64,000 nucleotides of DNA, taken from NCBI RefSeq assembly GCF_000247605.1, contig NC_016894.1, forward strand, positions 1,973,732 through 2,037,731. Direction: 5' to 3'. Positions 8,731 to 17,907 of the stretch are shown here, in pieces. This DNA comes from Acetobacterium woodii DSM 1030 (GTDB lineage Bacteria > Bacillota > Clostridia > Eubacteriales > Eubacteriaceae). Both the position numbers and the translations under genes were made by a program. The notes under the pieces are model-generated. The model did not search any database. It saw only the letters and a program-made list of their open reading frames with translations, and was not told where the DNA came from. How positions within the stretch are numbered: position 1 is the stretch's first letter; every line of letters begins with the position of its first letter.

Positions 8731-9865
8731 ATAAAGAGTTTGTCCGATAAGAAAAAGTATTGTTTGAATTTAACTGTTTTAATACGTCCTCGGTAATCAG
8801 GGTCGTTGAATGACCGTTATCAATACGGCTAAGGCAATTTTTCATTGAAAAACGTTTGATTTCATTGTCTTTTAAGGCATCAATTGCAAGGTAAAGTTCG
8901 GACATATTATTAGCCACAACAGCAGCGCCTTGTTGTTTAAACCATGAAGCGTTTTCACCTTCTTGACCGGGGGTAGGATTATATAGAATAACGGGTATTT
9001 TTTTAGCGACGACTTCGCTGAGTGTTATTCCGCCCGGTTTGGTTACCATTAAATCACCAATCGAATAAAATTCATGAATGTTTTCGACGAAACCGAATAT
9101 TCTTGTGTTAATAAAATTTTCGGCTTCTAATTCATTACGGAGATTTTGGTTTTTTCCGCAAATGACAACAGTTTGCAAATTATCAATCGTATCGGTGCGT
9201 TGACAGAGTTCATTGATATTCTTAAGAACACCATAGGTGCCGGCAAAAATGATCAGTGTAGTTTTGGTAGGATCTAACTGGTATTTATTTATAATAGCCA
9301 AGCGGTTTTCTTTATTATAAAAAGCATCTCTAATCGGAATACCAGTTTTTAAGATCTTTTCTTTGGGAATGCCCTCGCTGATAAGGGTATCTTCAACATT
9401 TTCACAAGCCACATAATAACGATCTGTATCTTGATGAATCCATGGCTTGGGGATACAAAAATCGGTTACTACCGTAAACAGTTTAATATTGGGATAGTTA
9501 TCTTGTTTAAGAATCGATGAAATTGTGTAGGCATAGGTGTTGATAATACAATCGGGTTTAAACTCATCAATCATTTTGAGTAAGGTTTTTTCAGTTAAGT
9601 GCCACAAATTATACATAAATTTTTTATGTGCATTCTCTTCAACGTCATAATAGATGCGTTCGTAAAAACTGCTTCCAATCGAATAAGAAAGCAGGTACGA
9701 TTTTTCAATCATCCGATTAAGCATAGGATTGGTTTTATCAAACAAATCCTCAATAGAGACATGATGACCCTGGGCCTCAAAGCTCTCTTTAAGAGTTTGG
9801 GCTACCATCGTATGGCCAGACCCGTGAGAACAAGTTAAAATTAATATTCGTTTTGGTGCTAACAT
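8729..9865 (-). CDS. MGDG-synthase-family glycosyltransferase (diacylglycerol or cell-envelope lipid)
   Basis: 378 aa GT28-type enzyme. An N-terminal MGDG synthase domain carries the glycine-rich loop LTCSHGSGHTMVA near residue 10. The C-terminal nucleotide-sugar site carries GTYGVLKNI near 210 and MVTKPGGITLSEVVAKKIP near 295, which is the diphosphate/uridine-binding KPGG..SE loop. Relatives such as UgtP transfer glucose or galactose from UDP-sugars to diacylglycerol at the inner face of the membrane. Exact donor and acceptor are not decidable here. I start at the ATG at 9865 (AAAGGA upstream); the in-frame start at 9895 adds 10 residues without a ribosome binding site. Confidence 0.87.
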   Translation of the reverse strand: MLAPKRILILTCSHGSGHTMVAQTLKESFEAQGHHVSIEDLFDKTNPMLNRMIEKSYLLSYSIGSSFYERIYYDVEENAHKKFMYNLWHLTEKTLLKMIDEFKPDCIINTYAYTISSILKQDNYPNIKLFTVVTDFCIPKPWIHQDTDRYYVACENVEDTLISEGIPKEKILKTGIPIRDAFYNKENRLAIINKYQLDPTKTTLIIFAGTYGVLKNINELCQRTDTIDNLQTVVICGKNQNLRNELEAENFINTRIFGFVENIHEFYSIGDLMVTKPGGITLSEVVAKKIPVILYNPTPGQEGENASWFKQQGAAVVANNMSELYLAIDALKDNEIKRFSMKNCLSRIDNGHSTTLITEDVLKQLNSNNTFSYRTNSL

Positions 9866-9990
9866 GGTAAACCGTCCTTTCTTAAAAATCTTCAAATAAT
9901 TACATATTATTATTCTAGTTATAATTGATTAGATTTCCATTAGAAAAAAATAATACTAGATTATTGTGATGATTAATATAACAAAAGCGT

Positions 9991-10773
9991 TTACTCGTCA
10001 ACCTCGATCCCCAAAATACAAATATCATCTGATGGCGGTTGATTTCGTTTAAAGTTGTGACAGGCGTCGACGATGTTGTTGCCGATTGAGTTAATTGGCA
10101 AGTTGGCATTTTGCTTGATGATGGCGGAAACACGTTCAATCGAGAATTCTTCGAGATCAGGATTTTTTGCGTCAATGAGACCATCGGTAAAGAGAAATAG
10201 TTTATCACCTTTGGAAAACTTAATGCGCATGTCAAAATAGTGCATCGAATCCATAAATTGCTGTAATCCTAACATCGGAAGGTTCGGTTTAAGCAACTCA
10301 ATCTGTTGGTTCGATTTTAAAAGAATCGCATTAGGATGGCCGGCATTAGCAAAATATAAGAACTGATTCCGGGGGTCTAAAATCAGTGCAATCGCCGTGA
10401 AAAAGGTGTTATCCATTTGTTGGCTGATATCCGATTCAATTTGTTTAAGAATTAAACTTGGTGATTGATTAATCCGACGATCTTTCATTGTATAAGAATA
10501 ACTCAGTTTGATCATACTGGTAATCATCGCGGCATCAATACCATGACCAGTTGCATCGGCAATTAGGAGGCAAATTTTATCGTCATCCATAAAGTGAAAA
10601 TCATAAAAATCGCCTCCGACTTTCCGAAAAGGTTTGAGATAACTAAAAAAATGATAGTAATCAGATACAAAGGAGCCAGGGGCTGGAATAATTTTGCGTT
10701 GCAGGTTTTGCGCAAATTCGAGTTGTTTATCGTAAAGTGCTACAAGAAATTCATAATTATTTGATCGATCCAA
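9991..10773 (-). CDS. SpoIIE/RsbU-type PP2C serine phosphatase
   Basis: 260 aa. The whole protein is a PPM phosphatase domain with metal-binding aspartates in KVGGDFYDFHFM (about residue 52), IADATGHGIDAAM (about 73) and QPPSDDICIL near the C-terminus. FANAGHPNAILL and LFLFTDGLIDA are further family blocks. Such phosphatases usually dephosphorylate anti-anti-sigma factors in partner-switching pathways. No sensor domain is fused and no STAS or anti-sigma gene lies beside it, so its target is unknown. AAGGAGG precedes the ATG. The adjacent minus-strand glycosyltransferase starts about 125 bp downstream. Confidence 0.88.
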   Translation of the reverse strand: MDRSNNYEFLVALYDKQLEFAQNLQRKIIPAPGSFVSDYYHFFSYLKPFRKVGGDFYDFHFMDDDKICLLIADATGHGIDAAMITSMIKLSYSYTMKDRRINQSPSLILKQIESDISQQMDNTFFTAIALILDPRNQFLYFANAGHPNAILLKSNQQIELLKPNLPMLGLQQFMDSMHYFDMRIKFSKGDKLFLFTDGLIDAKNPDLEEFSIERVSAIIKQNANLPINSIGNNIVDACHNFKRNQPPSDDICILGIEVDE

Positions 10774-10852
10774 ACGGCGACCTCCTTTAGGTTGATTTCA
10801 TTTATTATAACATAATATTTTTGACTTGTTATGTCGATTTCTGTAAAAATGA

Positions 10853-10881
10853 TTGAAATTATCGGTACTTACCCTTATAAT
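10853..10881 (+). promoter_or_regulatory. Sigma-A promoter of the small P-loop gene
   Basis: TTGAAA (10853-10858), 17-bp spacer, TATAAT (10876-10881), 32 bp before the ATG at 10913. Confidence 0.75.
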
Positions 10882-10912
10882 GAACTTATCAATATGAAAT
10901 GAGGTGTCTAAA

Positions 10913-11323
10913 ATGATTGAATTTGTATACGGTTCAAAAGGAAGCGGCAAAACAAAAAAAATGATAGATATGGCAAACACGGCGCTTGAGACCTGTGAAG
11001 GGGATATCATTTTTCTTAACGACAGAGACAAATATCGAGTAAAAGTAGATACTAAAATCAGATTTACGAACTTGGAAGAGTTTGGCATTGTTGGAACTGA
11101 TCAGCTTTTTGGTTTTATTAGTGGCGTAATTGCTGAAAATTATGATGTTAAAATTGTTTTTATTGATAATACATTAAGACTGATCAATTATCAATCACCA
11201 GAGGATATTTGTGAAATTGTTGAAAAAGTTCAACAAATAAGTGAAAAACATGAAATAAAATTTGTGCTTAGTCTGAGTTGTGAAAAAGCAGAACTTCCGG
11301 AATGTGTCACCAAATTAATATAA
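10913..11323 (+). CDS. Small P-loop protein of unknown function
   Basis: 136 aa beginning with MIEFVYGSKGSGKTKKM, a Walker A motif at residues 7-14. IVFIDN near residue 80 could act as Walker B. No further domain is visible, so it is a minimal NTP-binding module. Similar short proteins occur in Clostridia and are usually annotated as hypothetical or ATP-binding; I do not recognise a specific role. The ATG at 10913 fits GAGGTG upstream; an in-frame GTG at 10904 lies within the Shine-Dalgarno. A promoter precedes it and a weak terminator follows. Confidence 0.75.
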   Translation: MIEFVYGSKGSGKTKKMIDMANTALETCEGDIIFLNDRDKYRVKVDTKIRFTNLEEFGIVGTDQLFGFISGVIAENYDVKIVFIDNTLRLINYQSPEDICEIVEKVQQISEKHEIKFVLSLSCEKAELPECVTKLI

Positions 11324-11329
11324 AAGTTT

Positions 11330-11366
11330 AGGCGAACCTGATTGTAATAATAAGGTTCGTCTCTTT
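11330..11366 (+). terminator. Weak terminator after the small P-loop gene
   Basis: A stem of about 10 bp (AGGCGAACCT / AGGTTCGTCT, one G-T pair) with a 13-nt loop and a short T-rich tail. Confidence 0.55.
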
Positions 11367-11391
11367 AATCTACTAAGGAAATTAATAACTT

Positions 11392-12312
11392 ATGACTGAT
11401 AACCGTTACAACATTTATTCCGTTTGGCTTAAAAAAAGATATGGTGAAAAAGTATATAAACTACCGATCAGTATACCAGTGACTTGTCCTAATCGTGACG
11501 GATCAAAAGGTATTGGCGGTTGCATTTATTGTGGCGAAAAAGGCGGAGGAAATGAATCCTTGTCGGACCAGTTGTCGGTTTCTGAACAAATAAAAAAAAA
11601 CATGGCTTATATTGGTAAACGTTATAATGCTAAAAAGTTTATCGCTTATTTTCAAAGCTTTTCTAACACCTATTGTGAATTAACTGATTTCGAAAGTTGG
11701 GTTAAAGAAGCGATCTGGCCGGATGTTGTGGAAATCGCGATTTCGACCCGGCCGGATTGTATTACCGATGACCAGCTGAAATTTCTCCAAATGATAAAAA
11801 AAGAAAAAAATATCGAAGTGACCATCGAATTAGGTTTACAGAGCGTCAATGAACGAACCCTTAAGATTATTAGACGTGGTCACACGTTGGATGATTATTT
11901 AAAAACGATGGAGCGGATCAAAGAAGCGGAGCTTTTATCCTGTACACATATGATCTTAGATTTACCTTGGGATCAGGAAGATGATGTTGTTAACGCGGCA
12001 AAAATTCTTTCTGAAAAGGGGACAGACTTTGTAAAATGTCATAGCTTGTATGTTGAAAAGAACACCATTTTAAAAAAATGGTACGACGAAAAAAAACTGG
12101 TGTTATTATCAAAAGAAGATTATATCTTACGGGCAATTTTGTTTTTGGAACATTTAGATCCGAACATTGTAATTGAGCGTCTTATTGGCCGAACGCCAAA
12201 AGAAGATAGTGTTATTACCAATTGGAACACCAGTTGGTGGAAAATCAAAGATGAGCTTGATGCTCAAATGAAGCAAGAAAATAACTACCAGGGACGTAAA
12301 TTTCTGGGATGA
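11392..12312 (+). CDS. TIGR01212-family radical SAM protein (YhcC-like)
   Basis: 306 aa. The iron-sulfur cluster cysteines are in TCPNRDGSKGIGGCIYCGEK (about residues 28-47), with the extended spacing typical of the TIGR01212/YhcC group rather than a plain CxxxCxxC. AYFQSFSNTY, ISTRPDCI, ELGLQSVNERTL and HMILDLPWD are conserved core blocks. The enzyme is a predicted S-adenosylmethionine radical protein of undefined substrate. It sits 20 nt upstream of the alarmone synthetase gene, probably in one transcript. Confidence 0.88.
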   Translation: MTDNRYNIYSVWLKKRYGEKVYKLPISIPVTCPNRDGSKGIGGCIYCGEKGGGNESLSDQLSVSEQIKKNMAYIGKRYNAKKFIAYFQSFSNTYCELTDFESWVKEAIWPDVVEIAISTRPDCITDDQLKFLQMIKKEKNIEVTIELGLQSVNERTLKIIRRGHTLDDYLKTMERIKEAELLSCTHMILDLPWDQEDDVVNAAKILSEKGTDFVKCHSLYVEKNTILKKWYDEKKLVLLSKEDYILRAILFLEHLDPNIVIERLIGRTPKEDSVITNWNTSWWKIKDELDAQMKQENNYQGRKFLG

Positions 12313-12331
12313 ATAATATGAGGTAATCACC

Positions 12332-13135
12332 TTGGGAACAAAATATTGGCAAGAATTTCTTATTCCTTATCATCAGGCAGTTGATGAGATTGTATTAAAA
12401 TTTACGAGTTTAAAAGAACAATACGAAAAAATTGGCGAATATTCACCGATTGAATCGGTTTATGGTCGCGTTAAAAGCGTCTCCAGCATATTGGAAAAAA
12501 TCCATAACTATGGGGTTGATATTGAATCTTTGGAAGAAAACATCCAGGACATCGCCGGGGTTCGGATAATGTGTCAGTTTGAAGCAGATATCTATGAGGT
12601 CGTTGAGTTAATCAAAAAAAGATCTGATTGTGATATGGAAATCATTAAAGTAAAGGATTATCTCAGTGAAGCTAAAGCCAGTGGTTATAAAAGCTATCAT
12701 CTAATTATTCGATACCCTGTTTTTAGCGTAGCGGGAAATCAGACGATTTTGGTAGAAATTCAAATTCGGACTTTGGCGATGAATTTTTGGTCTATCATTG
12801 AACATTCTTTAAATTATAAATATAAGGAAAATATTCCGGAAACGATTAAAAGACGGCTGGTTAATGCCGCAAATGCCGTCAATGAAGTTGATCGGGAGAT
12901 GTCTTCGATTCGCGAAGAAATACAAAATGCGCAGCGTTTATTTGGTCTTAAATCAAGTTCGGTGACGAGCATTATTGATAATATCGGATATTTATATAAG
13001 TTGAATCAGGGCGAGAAAGCTTCTCAATATGAAAAGATTTTTGATGATTTATTTGCACAGGAAGATATTATTCAATTAATTCTGTTACGAAAAGAGCTGG
13101 AATCCGAAGTAAATAAGATTGAAGCTGAAGTTTAA
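12332..13135 (+). CDS. Small alarmone synthetase (GTP pyrophosphokinase, RelQ/SasB-type)
   Basis: 267 aa with only the RelA/SpoT synthetase domain and no hydrolase HD domain. Motifs are YGRVKSVSSILEK near residue 44, IQDIAGVRIMC near 69, ASGYKSYHLIIRYP near 111 and VEIQIRTLAMNFWSIIEHSL near 137. It would transfer pyrophosphate from ATP to GTP or GDP to make (p)ppGpp, as SasB/RelQ does in Firmicutes. The start is TTG, with GAGGT 7 nt upstream. The C-terminus is helical, like the tetramerisation helices of SAS proteins. Confidence 0.88.
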   Translation: MGTKYWQEFLIPYHQAVDEIVLKFTSLKEQYEKIGEYSPIESVYGRVKSVSSILEKIHNYGVDIESLEENIQDIAGVRIMCQFEADIYEVVELIKKRSDCDMEIIKVKDYLSEAKASGYKSYHLIIRYPVFSVAGNQTILVEIQIRTLAMNFWSIIEHSLNYKYKENIPETIKRRLVNAANAVNEVDREMSSIREEIQNAQRLFGLKSSSVTSIIDNIGYLYKLNQGEKASQYEKIFDDLFAQEDIIQLILLRKELESEVNKIEAEV

Positions 13136-13152
13136 GAATATTAAAAATTTGT

Positions 13153-13180
13153 TTGTGATAAAAGGACAATATGTTATAAT
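13153..13180 (+). promoter_or_regulatory. Promoter for yebC, upstream of the MITE
   Basis: TTGTGA (13153-13158), 16-bp spacer, TATAAT (13175-13180). The MITE begins 21 bp downstream of the -10, so the yebC 5' leader would contain the element. Confidence 0.6.
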
Positions 13181-13201
13181 AACAAACTGTAAATGATAAA
13201 A

Positions 13202-13371
13202 TAGGTAATTGCGAAAGTGCCATGAGCTTTGGGCCCAGTTTCGCACGAAACAATTTCTACACGGTACGGCGGACAGTTTGATGAACTGTTCGCCTACACG
13301 TTACGAAATCGTTTGTGGAAACTGCACTCAAAGCAACCGTTGTTTGATGTTTTTAATTTCGCAATTGCCTA
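13202..13371. repeat. Full-length MITE-like element (170 bp), copy 2
   Basis: Terminal inverted repeats TAGGTAATTGCGAAA and TTTCGCAATTGCCTA, with an inner perfect-arm hairpin (GGACAGTTtgatgAACTGTtC type) in the middle. No ORF. It is flanked on both sides by the exact 10-bp duplication AATGATAAAA (13192-13201 and 13372-13381). Its reverse complement matches the copy at 59053 along its whole length. Confidence 0.9.
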
Positions 13372-13397
13372 AATGATAAAAATCAAGGAGGTTGTCG

Positions 13398-14135
13398 ATG
13401 TCTGGACATTCAAAATGGTCGACTATTAAACACAAAAAAGGAAAAGCAGATGCAAAACGAGGTCAAATATTTACCAAGTTAGCAAAATATATTGCTGTCG
13501 CATCCCGGGAGGGTGGCAGTGATCCCGATATGAATGCAAAACTGAAAGAGGCAATCATAAAAGCTAAAGCTGCAAATATGCCAAATGATAATATTGATCG
13601 GGCGATAAAAAAAGGTGCCGGTGAATTGCAGGGCAGCGTTTATGAAGAAATTACTTATGAAGGTTATGGCCCCGGGGGCGTCGCGGTGATTGTGGAAACA
13701 TTAACTGACAATAAAAACAGAACAGCTGGGGATGTGCGACATGCATTTGATAAAAATGGCGGAAATCTCGGAACCAGTGGTTGCGTAGGTTTTCTGTTTA
13801 CTAAAAAAGGACAAATCTTTATTGAAAAAAATGATGATTTAGATGAAGAATCGCTAATGATGGTGGCTTTGGATGCAGGTGCCGAGGATATTGAAACAGC
13901 CGATGAAGGTTATGAGATCAGTACTGAACCAGCAGATTTTGGTTCGGTTTGTGATGCCTTGAAAGAAAACGGTTATGAACTTGTTTCGGCTGAAATTGCC
14001 ATGATACCATCGACTGAAGTTGAATTAACCGAAGCTGGTGATGTCAAAAAAATGTTAAAAATGATTGATATGTTTGATGATAATGAAGATATTCAGTCAG
14101 TTTGGCACAACTGGGTTGGTGAGGAAGATGAATAA
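13398..14135 (+). CDS. YebC/PmpR-family protein
   Basis: 245 aa, normal for the family. It starts with [20 protein letters not shown], the invariant family N-terminus, and keeps [14 protein letters not shown] and [19 protein letters not shown]. Members have been described as DNA-binding regulators and, for some paralogues, as ribosome factors that relieve proline stalling. Which applies here cannot be read from sequence. The ATG at 13398 has AAGGAGG upstream. The 170-bp element lies between promoter and start. The stop overlaps the next gene start by 8 bp. Confidence 0.93.
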   Translation: MSGHSKWSTIKHKKGKADAKRGQIFTKLAKYIAVASREGGSDPDMNAKLKEAIIKAKAANMPNDNIDRAIKKGAGELQGSVYEEITYEGYGPGGVAVIVETLTDNKNRTAGDVRHAFDKNGGNLGTSGCVGFLFTKKGQIFIEKNDDLDEESLMMVALDAGAEDIETADEGYEISTEPADFGSVCDALKENGYELVSAEIAMIPSTEVELTEAGDVKKMLKMIDMFDDNEDIQSVWHNWVGEEDE

Positions 14136-14817
14136 AAAAAGCTTTTTTAAGCGAACCAAAGATGTTTTCCTGTATCTTATTTTAACTGTCTTTTTAATAT
14201 TTTTGACATCTTCGTTTGTAATCGAAGATGTTTATTCGGCGGCAGATCAACTCTCAATGGAGGAAAAAGGAATTTCAGATGTGTTTTCCATTGCAATTGG
14301 TGTCAAACCGACAAATATAGTTACTAATACTGGAAAAACGAATGGTGATGAAAAAACGTCAGAAATAAAAACCGATGATGGAACGACGATTGTTATTAAT
14401 GAATATAGTCTTGGTGATACCAATGATGAGATCCTTGATTATCAACAAATCTTGTATTCGTTAGGATTTTTAATTAGTCCGCCGTCAAATCAGTTAACTG
14501 AAGAAGTACAAACGGCAATAAAAACATATCAGGCCATGAAAGGTCTTGATCAGACAGGAAAATTGGATCGTTCAACAATTATTTCGTTGGTTGCTGAAAA
14601 TGTTAAATTTGAAAAAGGCGATAGCGGCAAAGTTTTACAAACCTATCAACAAATTCTGGTTAATCAAAAATATCTGGCGGCGGAATCGGCGAATGGGACT
14701 TTTGATGACAAAACTGAAGCAGCGGTCAAGTCTTTCCAAAAAGATAAAGGCCTCAACGAAACCGGAAAAATCGACGCAAAAACAATGAAAGCTTTAGATG
14801 CATTAAGAGGAAATTGA
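14128..14817 (+). CDS. Exported protein with two peptidoglycan-binding (PG_binding_1) repeats
   Basis: 229 aa. An N-terminal hydrophobic segment (about residues 13-32) after a lysine/arginine-rich start marks it as a membrane-anchored or secreted protein. Two PG_binding_1 repeats follow at about residues 95-150 and 155-225, each ending in the signature [13 protein letters not shown] or [13 protein letters not shown]. No catalytic domain is attached, so it probably only binds cell wall. The start at 14128 (GAGGAAG upstream) overlaps the yebC stop by 8 bp, suggesting translational coupling. A strong terminator follows at once. Confidence 0.85.
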   Translation: MNKKSFFKRTKDVFLYLILTVFLIFLTSSFVIEDVYSAADQLSMEEKGISDVFSIAIGVKPTNIVTNTGKTNGDEKTSEIKTDDGTTIVINEYSLGDTNDEILDYQQILYSLGFLISPPSNQLTEEVQTAIKTYQAMKGLDQTGKLDRSTIISLVAENVKFEKGDSGKVLQTYQQILVNQKYLAAESANGTFDDKTEAAVKSFQKDKGLNETGKIDAKTMKALDALRGN

Positions 14818-14825
14818 TATTAAAT

Positions 14826-14855
14826 AATAAAGCCGCCACTTATGGCGGCTTTATT
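14826..14855 (+). terminator. Rho-independent terminator
   Basis: A perfect 12-bp stem AATAAAGCCGCC / GGCGGCTTTATT with a 6-nt loop, directly after the peptidoglycan-binding protein gene. Confidence 0.85.
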
Positions 14856-14865
14856 GCGCTTAAGG

Positions 14866-14893
14866 TTTACAAAAAATATCTATTTGATATAAT
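14866..14893 (+). promoter_or_regulatory. Promoter of the NAD(P)HX repair gene
   Basis: TTTACA (14866-14871), 16-bp spacer, TATAAT (14888-14893), 46 bp before the ATG at 14940. Confidence 0.65.
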
Positions 14894-14939
14894 GACAAAA
14901 GAAGAAAGTTTATTTTCACCATGGGAAAAGAGGAAAGAA

Positions 14940-16433
14940 ATGAAAGTTGTCACACCAAAAGAAATGGCGATTATGGATCGACATGCCATTGCCAATGGTA
15001 CCCCGGCCATTGAACTGATGGAACGAGCCGGAATTGCTTGTGTAAAAATTATTATGAAAGATCTTAATGAAGATGCTCAGATTGTTATTCTGTGTGGTGC
15101 GGGTAATAACGGTGGAGATGGTTTGGTAATTGGTCGTTTATTAAATGAAGCGGGATTTATTGTACATTTGTTTTTAACGGAACCTGAAACAAAATTATCA
15201 GAAGATAGCCACGTTAATCTCAATCGACTAAAAGAAAAAGCCATTCCGATTCGTTATCTAATCGAAGAATCAGACTTTGAAGATTTTTTTATTATTTTAA
15301 AACGAGCAACTCATATTATTGATGCGATTTTTGGGACTGGTTTGGTAGACAAAGATATCCCTGAAAAATATCATCGTATTTTTGATTGCGTAAATGCATT
15401 TGAAAAAGAAAAAATCGCCATCGATATTCCGTCTGGTTTACGTGGTGATATTGGCCTGAATATTGGCAATGCAATTTTTGCCGATAAAACCATTATGATA
15501 CAAAATTATAAAACAGGCTGTTTATTGAATGACGGCCCTGATTATGCGGGGAATATTGTCGTGGTTGATATTGGGATCGATGAAAATAGTATTCCCAATG
15601 AAAAATATTATACACAGGAAAGTGATCTGAAATTTCCTGAAAAACGAAAAAAGAATACCCATAAATATGATTATGGTTCAGTAGTTATTATTGCCGGTTC
15701 CAAGGGGATGAGCGGCGCTGGAATTTTAGCGATTGAAGGCGCTTTAAAAAGTGGCGGCGGGTTGGTTACTTGTTATGTTCCACAAGATATTTACATGCCA
15801 GTTGTAGCCAGAGCACCGGCAGAAGCTTTAATTAAAACCTACGATTGCAATATCACTTTTGACGACATCAAAAATGATCGAAAAAAAGTAATTCTGGTAG
15901 GGCCTGGGATTGGCCGGGCAAAGAATTATAGCTTTATTTTGGAACATTTACTGGAAGGGTCATTGCCGGTGGTGATTGATGCCGATGGGATTCATCATCT
16001 GGCCGTTGTTGGCGATGCCTTAAAAGAATCTAAAACACCGGTTGTGATTACCCCGCATTTTGCTGAATTTTCCAAGTTGATTGATGTGCCACGGGAAGAT
16101 ATTTTAAAAGATCCGATTGGATATGGGCAAAAGTTTGCAATGGAATATCAGGTCGTCGTTGTCCTTAAGGGGTATCGCACCATGGTGTTTGGGACAAATG
16201 GTGAAATCTGGTTTAATTCTACTGGAAATCCGGGTATGGCAACCGGTGGTAGTGGCGATGTATTAGCTGGGATGATTGCTGGAATAGCAGGGCAGAATGT
16301 CGATTTGTTTGAAGCTGCCAGAGCCGGTGTTTATTTTCATGGAAAAGCTGGGGATTATTATGCTGATCAATTTGGAGAGAGTACACTAACTGCCCACAGT
16401 ATTATAACCTCGCTAAAACATGTTTTGAAATAA
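14940..16433 (+). CDS. nnrD: Bifunctional NAD(P)HX epimerase / ADP-dependent NAD(P)HX dehydratase
   Basis: 497 aa. The N-terminal half (about 1-210) is the YjeF_N epimerase, with CGAGNNGGDGLVIGR near residue 53 and DAIFGTGL near 125. The C-terminal half (about 220-497) is the ribokinase-like dehydratase, with KYDYGSVVIIAGSKGMSGA near 238, VIDADGI near 345 and NPGMATGGSGDVLAG near 430. Together they repair hydrated NADH and NADPH. I use the ATG at 14940 (GAGGAAAG upstream, promoter and terminator just before); the longer frame would run back through both into the previous gene. Confidence 0.95.
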   Translation: MKVVTPKEMAIMDRHAIANGTPAIELMERAGIACVKIIMKDLNEDAQIVILCGAGNNGGDGLVIGRLLNEAGFIVHLFLTEPETKLSEDSHVNLNRLKEKAIPIRYLIEESDFEDFFIILKRATHIIDAIFGTGLVDKDIPEKYHRIFDCVNAFEKEKIAIDIPSGLRGDIGLNIGNAIFADKTIMIQNYKTGCLLNDGPDYAGNIVVVDIGIDENSIPNEKYYTQESDLKFPEKRKKNTHKYDYGSVVIIAGSKGMSGAGILAIEGALKSGGGLVTCYVPQDIYMPVVARAPAEALIKTYDCNITFDDIKNDRKKVILVGPGIGRAKNYSFILEHLLEGSLPVVIDADGIHHLAVVGDALKESKTPVVITPHFAEFSKLIDVPREDILKDPIGYGQKFAMEYQVVVVLKGYRTMVFGTNGEIWFNSTGNPGMATGGSGDVLAGMIAGIAGQNVDLFEAARAGVYFHGKAGDYYADQFGESTLTAHSIITSLKHVLK

Positions 16434-16445
16434 TTAATTTAAGTA

Positions 16446-16474
16446 AAAAAATCCTGGGTTTTCCAGGATTTTTT
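16446..16474 (+). terminator. Rho-independent terminator after nnrD
   Basis: A 12-bp stem AAAAAATCCTGG / CCAGGATTTTTT with a 5-nt loop. Confidence 0.9.
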
Positions 16475-16589
16475 GCAGTATATTATGAAATTTAACTAAT
16501 TTAGGTTATAATTATCGCAATACCATTAAGTTGTTGTTTGATGATCAAGGACAATGCAAAATTAGCAGATCATCTTAAGAAAGGTAATT

Positions 16590-17783
16590 ATGATCGATCT
16601 ATTAATTAAAAAGTTGATTAAAAATTATAAAAACACCGGTAATCCACAGGTTCGTGAGAATTATGGAAAACTTGCCAGTATTATGGGAATTGCGACAAAT
16701 TTGTTTCTTTTTAGCATTAAAATTACGGTTGGGTTGATATTTAACAGTATTTCGATTATCGCCGATGCAGTTAATAATCTTTCGGACTCAGGAGCTTCTT
16801 TAGTGACCCTTGTTGGCTTTAAATTATCGGGAAAACCAGCCGATCAGGATCATCCCTATGGTCATGAGCGGATGGAGAATATTGCTGGTTTGGTGGTTTC
16901 GTTTATTATTCTTTTTTTAGGATTACAGTTGATACAAAGTTCCATCGGAAAAATCGTAGCTCCGGAATTGCCGCAATTTAGTTCGATTACTATTGTTGTT
17001 TTAATAATCGCAATTTTAGTTAAGGTTTGGCAGTTTTGGTTTTATCAAAAAATTGCCAAAACGATTGATTCAATGACTCTTCTGGCAACAGCAACTGATA
17101 GCCGAAATGATATTATGGCGACGTCGGCAGTGTTAATTGCCGCAATGATAACCTTTATTACCGGTTTTGATTTGGATGGTTATATGGGTGTTGTTGTTGC
17201 GATTTTTATTGTTTTTAGTGGTATCAATTTGGTTAAGGAAACAATCAGTCCATTGCTGGGAAGCGCGCCATCAAAAGATTTGATCGATAATATTTATCAA
17301 AAGATATTAAGCTATGAGCATATTATTGGTCTTCATGATTTGATCGTACATAGTTATGGCGCCACCAAAATTTATGCTTCAGTTCATTGTGAAGTGCCAG
17401 CTGAACTTAATTGCTTGGTCAGTCACAGTGTCATCGACCAGATTGAACGGGATTTTCTTAAAGAAATGGACATCCATTTAATTATTCATATGGACCCGGT
17501 GGTTATTGATGACAAAGAAACAAACGATTTGAAAAAACAGGTTGAAACAGTTATTTTGTCGATTTCACCTGATATTCATATGCATGATTTTCGTGTCGTA
17601 TGGGGATTTAATCATGCTAATATAATTTTTGATGTAGCCGTTTCTTATGACTTTCCGTGGAGTAATGCTGAATTAATTCAAATGATTTCGGATGAGATAT
17701 ATAAAATTAATGATTCTTACCATGCGGTGATAACGGTTGATCACAGCAATTATGTACCGAATGAGAACGATTTTGAATGTTAA
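16590..17783 (+). CDS. Cation diffusion facilitator family transporter
   Basis: 397 aa. Six transmembrane helices span roughly residues 30-210. The metal-site residues are in ADAVNNLSDSGASL (N/D of TM2) and TATDSRNDIMATS (TM5), and the family loop DHPYGHERMENI follows TM2. Two cytoplasmic metal-binding-type domains follow, the last near residues 310-395. CDF proteins export Zn2+, Fe2+, Mn2+ or Co2+ with proton antiport. The TM2 pair is N/D rather than H/D, which in relatives argues against strict Zn2+ specificity, but this is inference. A GAAAGG ribosome binding site precedes the ATG. Confidence 0.9.
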   Translation: MIDLLIKKLIKNYKNTGNPQVRENYGKLASIMGIATNLFLFSIKITVGLIFNSISIIADAVNNLSDSGASLVTLVGFKLSGKPADQDHPYGHERMENIAGLVVSFIILFLGLQLIQSSIGKIVAPELPQFSSITIVVLIIAILVKVWQFWFYQKIAKTIDSMTLLATATDSRNDIMATSAVLIAAMITFITGFDLDGYMGVVVAIFIVFSGINLVKETISPLLGSAPSKDLIDNIYQKILSYEHIIGLHDLIVHSYGATKIYASVHCEVPAELNCLVSHSVIDQIERDFLKEMDIHLIIHMDPVVIDDKETNDLKKQVETVILSISPDIHMHDFRVVWGFNHANIIFDVAVSYDFPWSNAELIQMISDEIYKINDSYHAVITVDHSNYVPNENDFEC

Positions 17784-17907
17784 AAGAATAAACCAAATTT
17801 TAATATTCAATCGACATTCAAAGATAAACATTTTATTTTTGATTTTTTAGTATATAATATAATGAAAGAAAAATTAAAACAGTCAATTAGGAGTAACATA
17901 AATCGAA

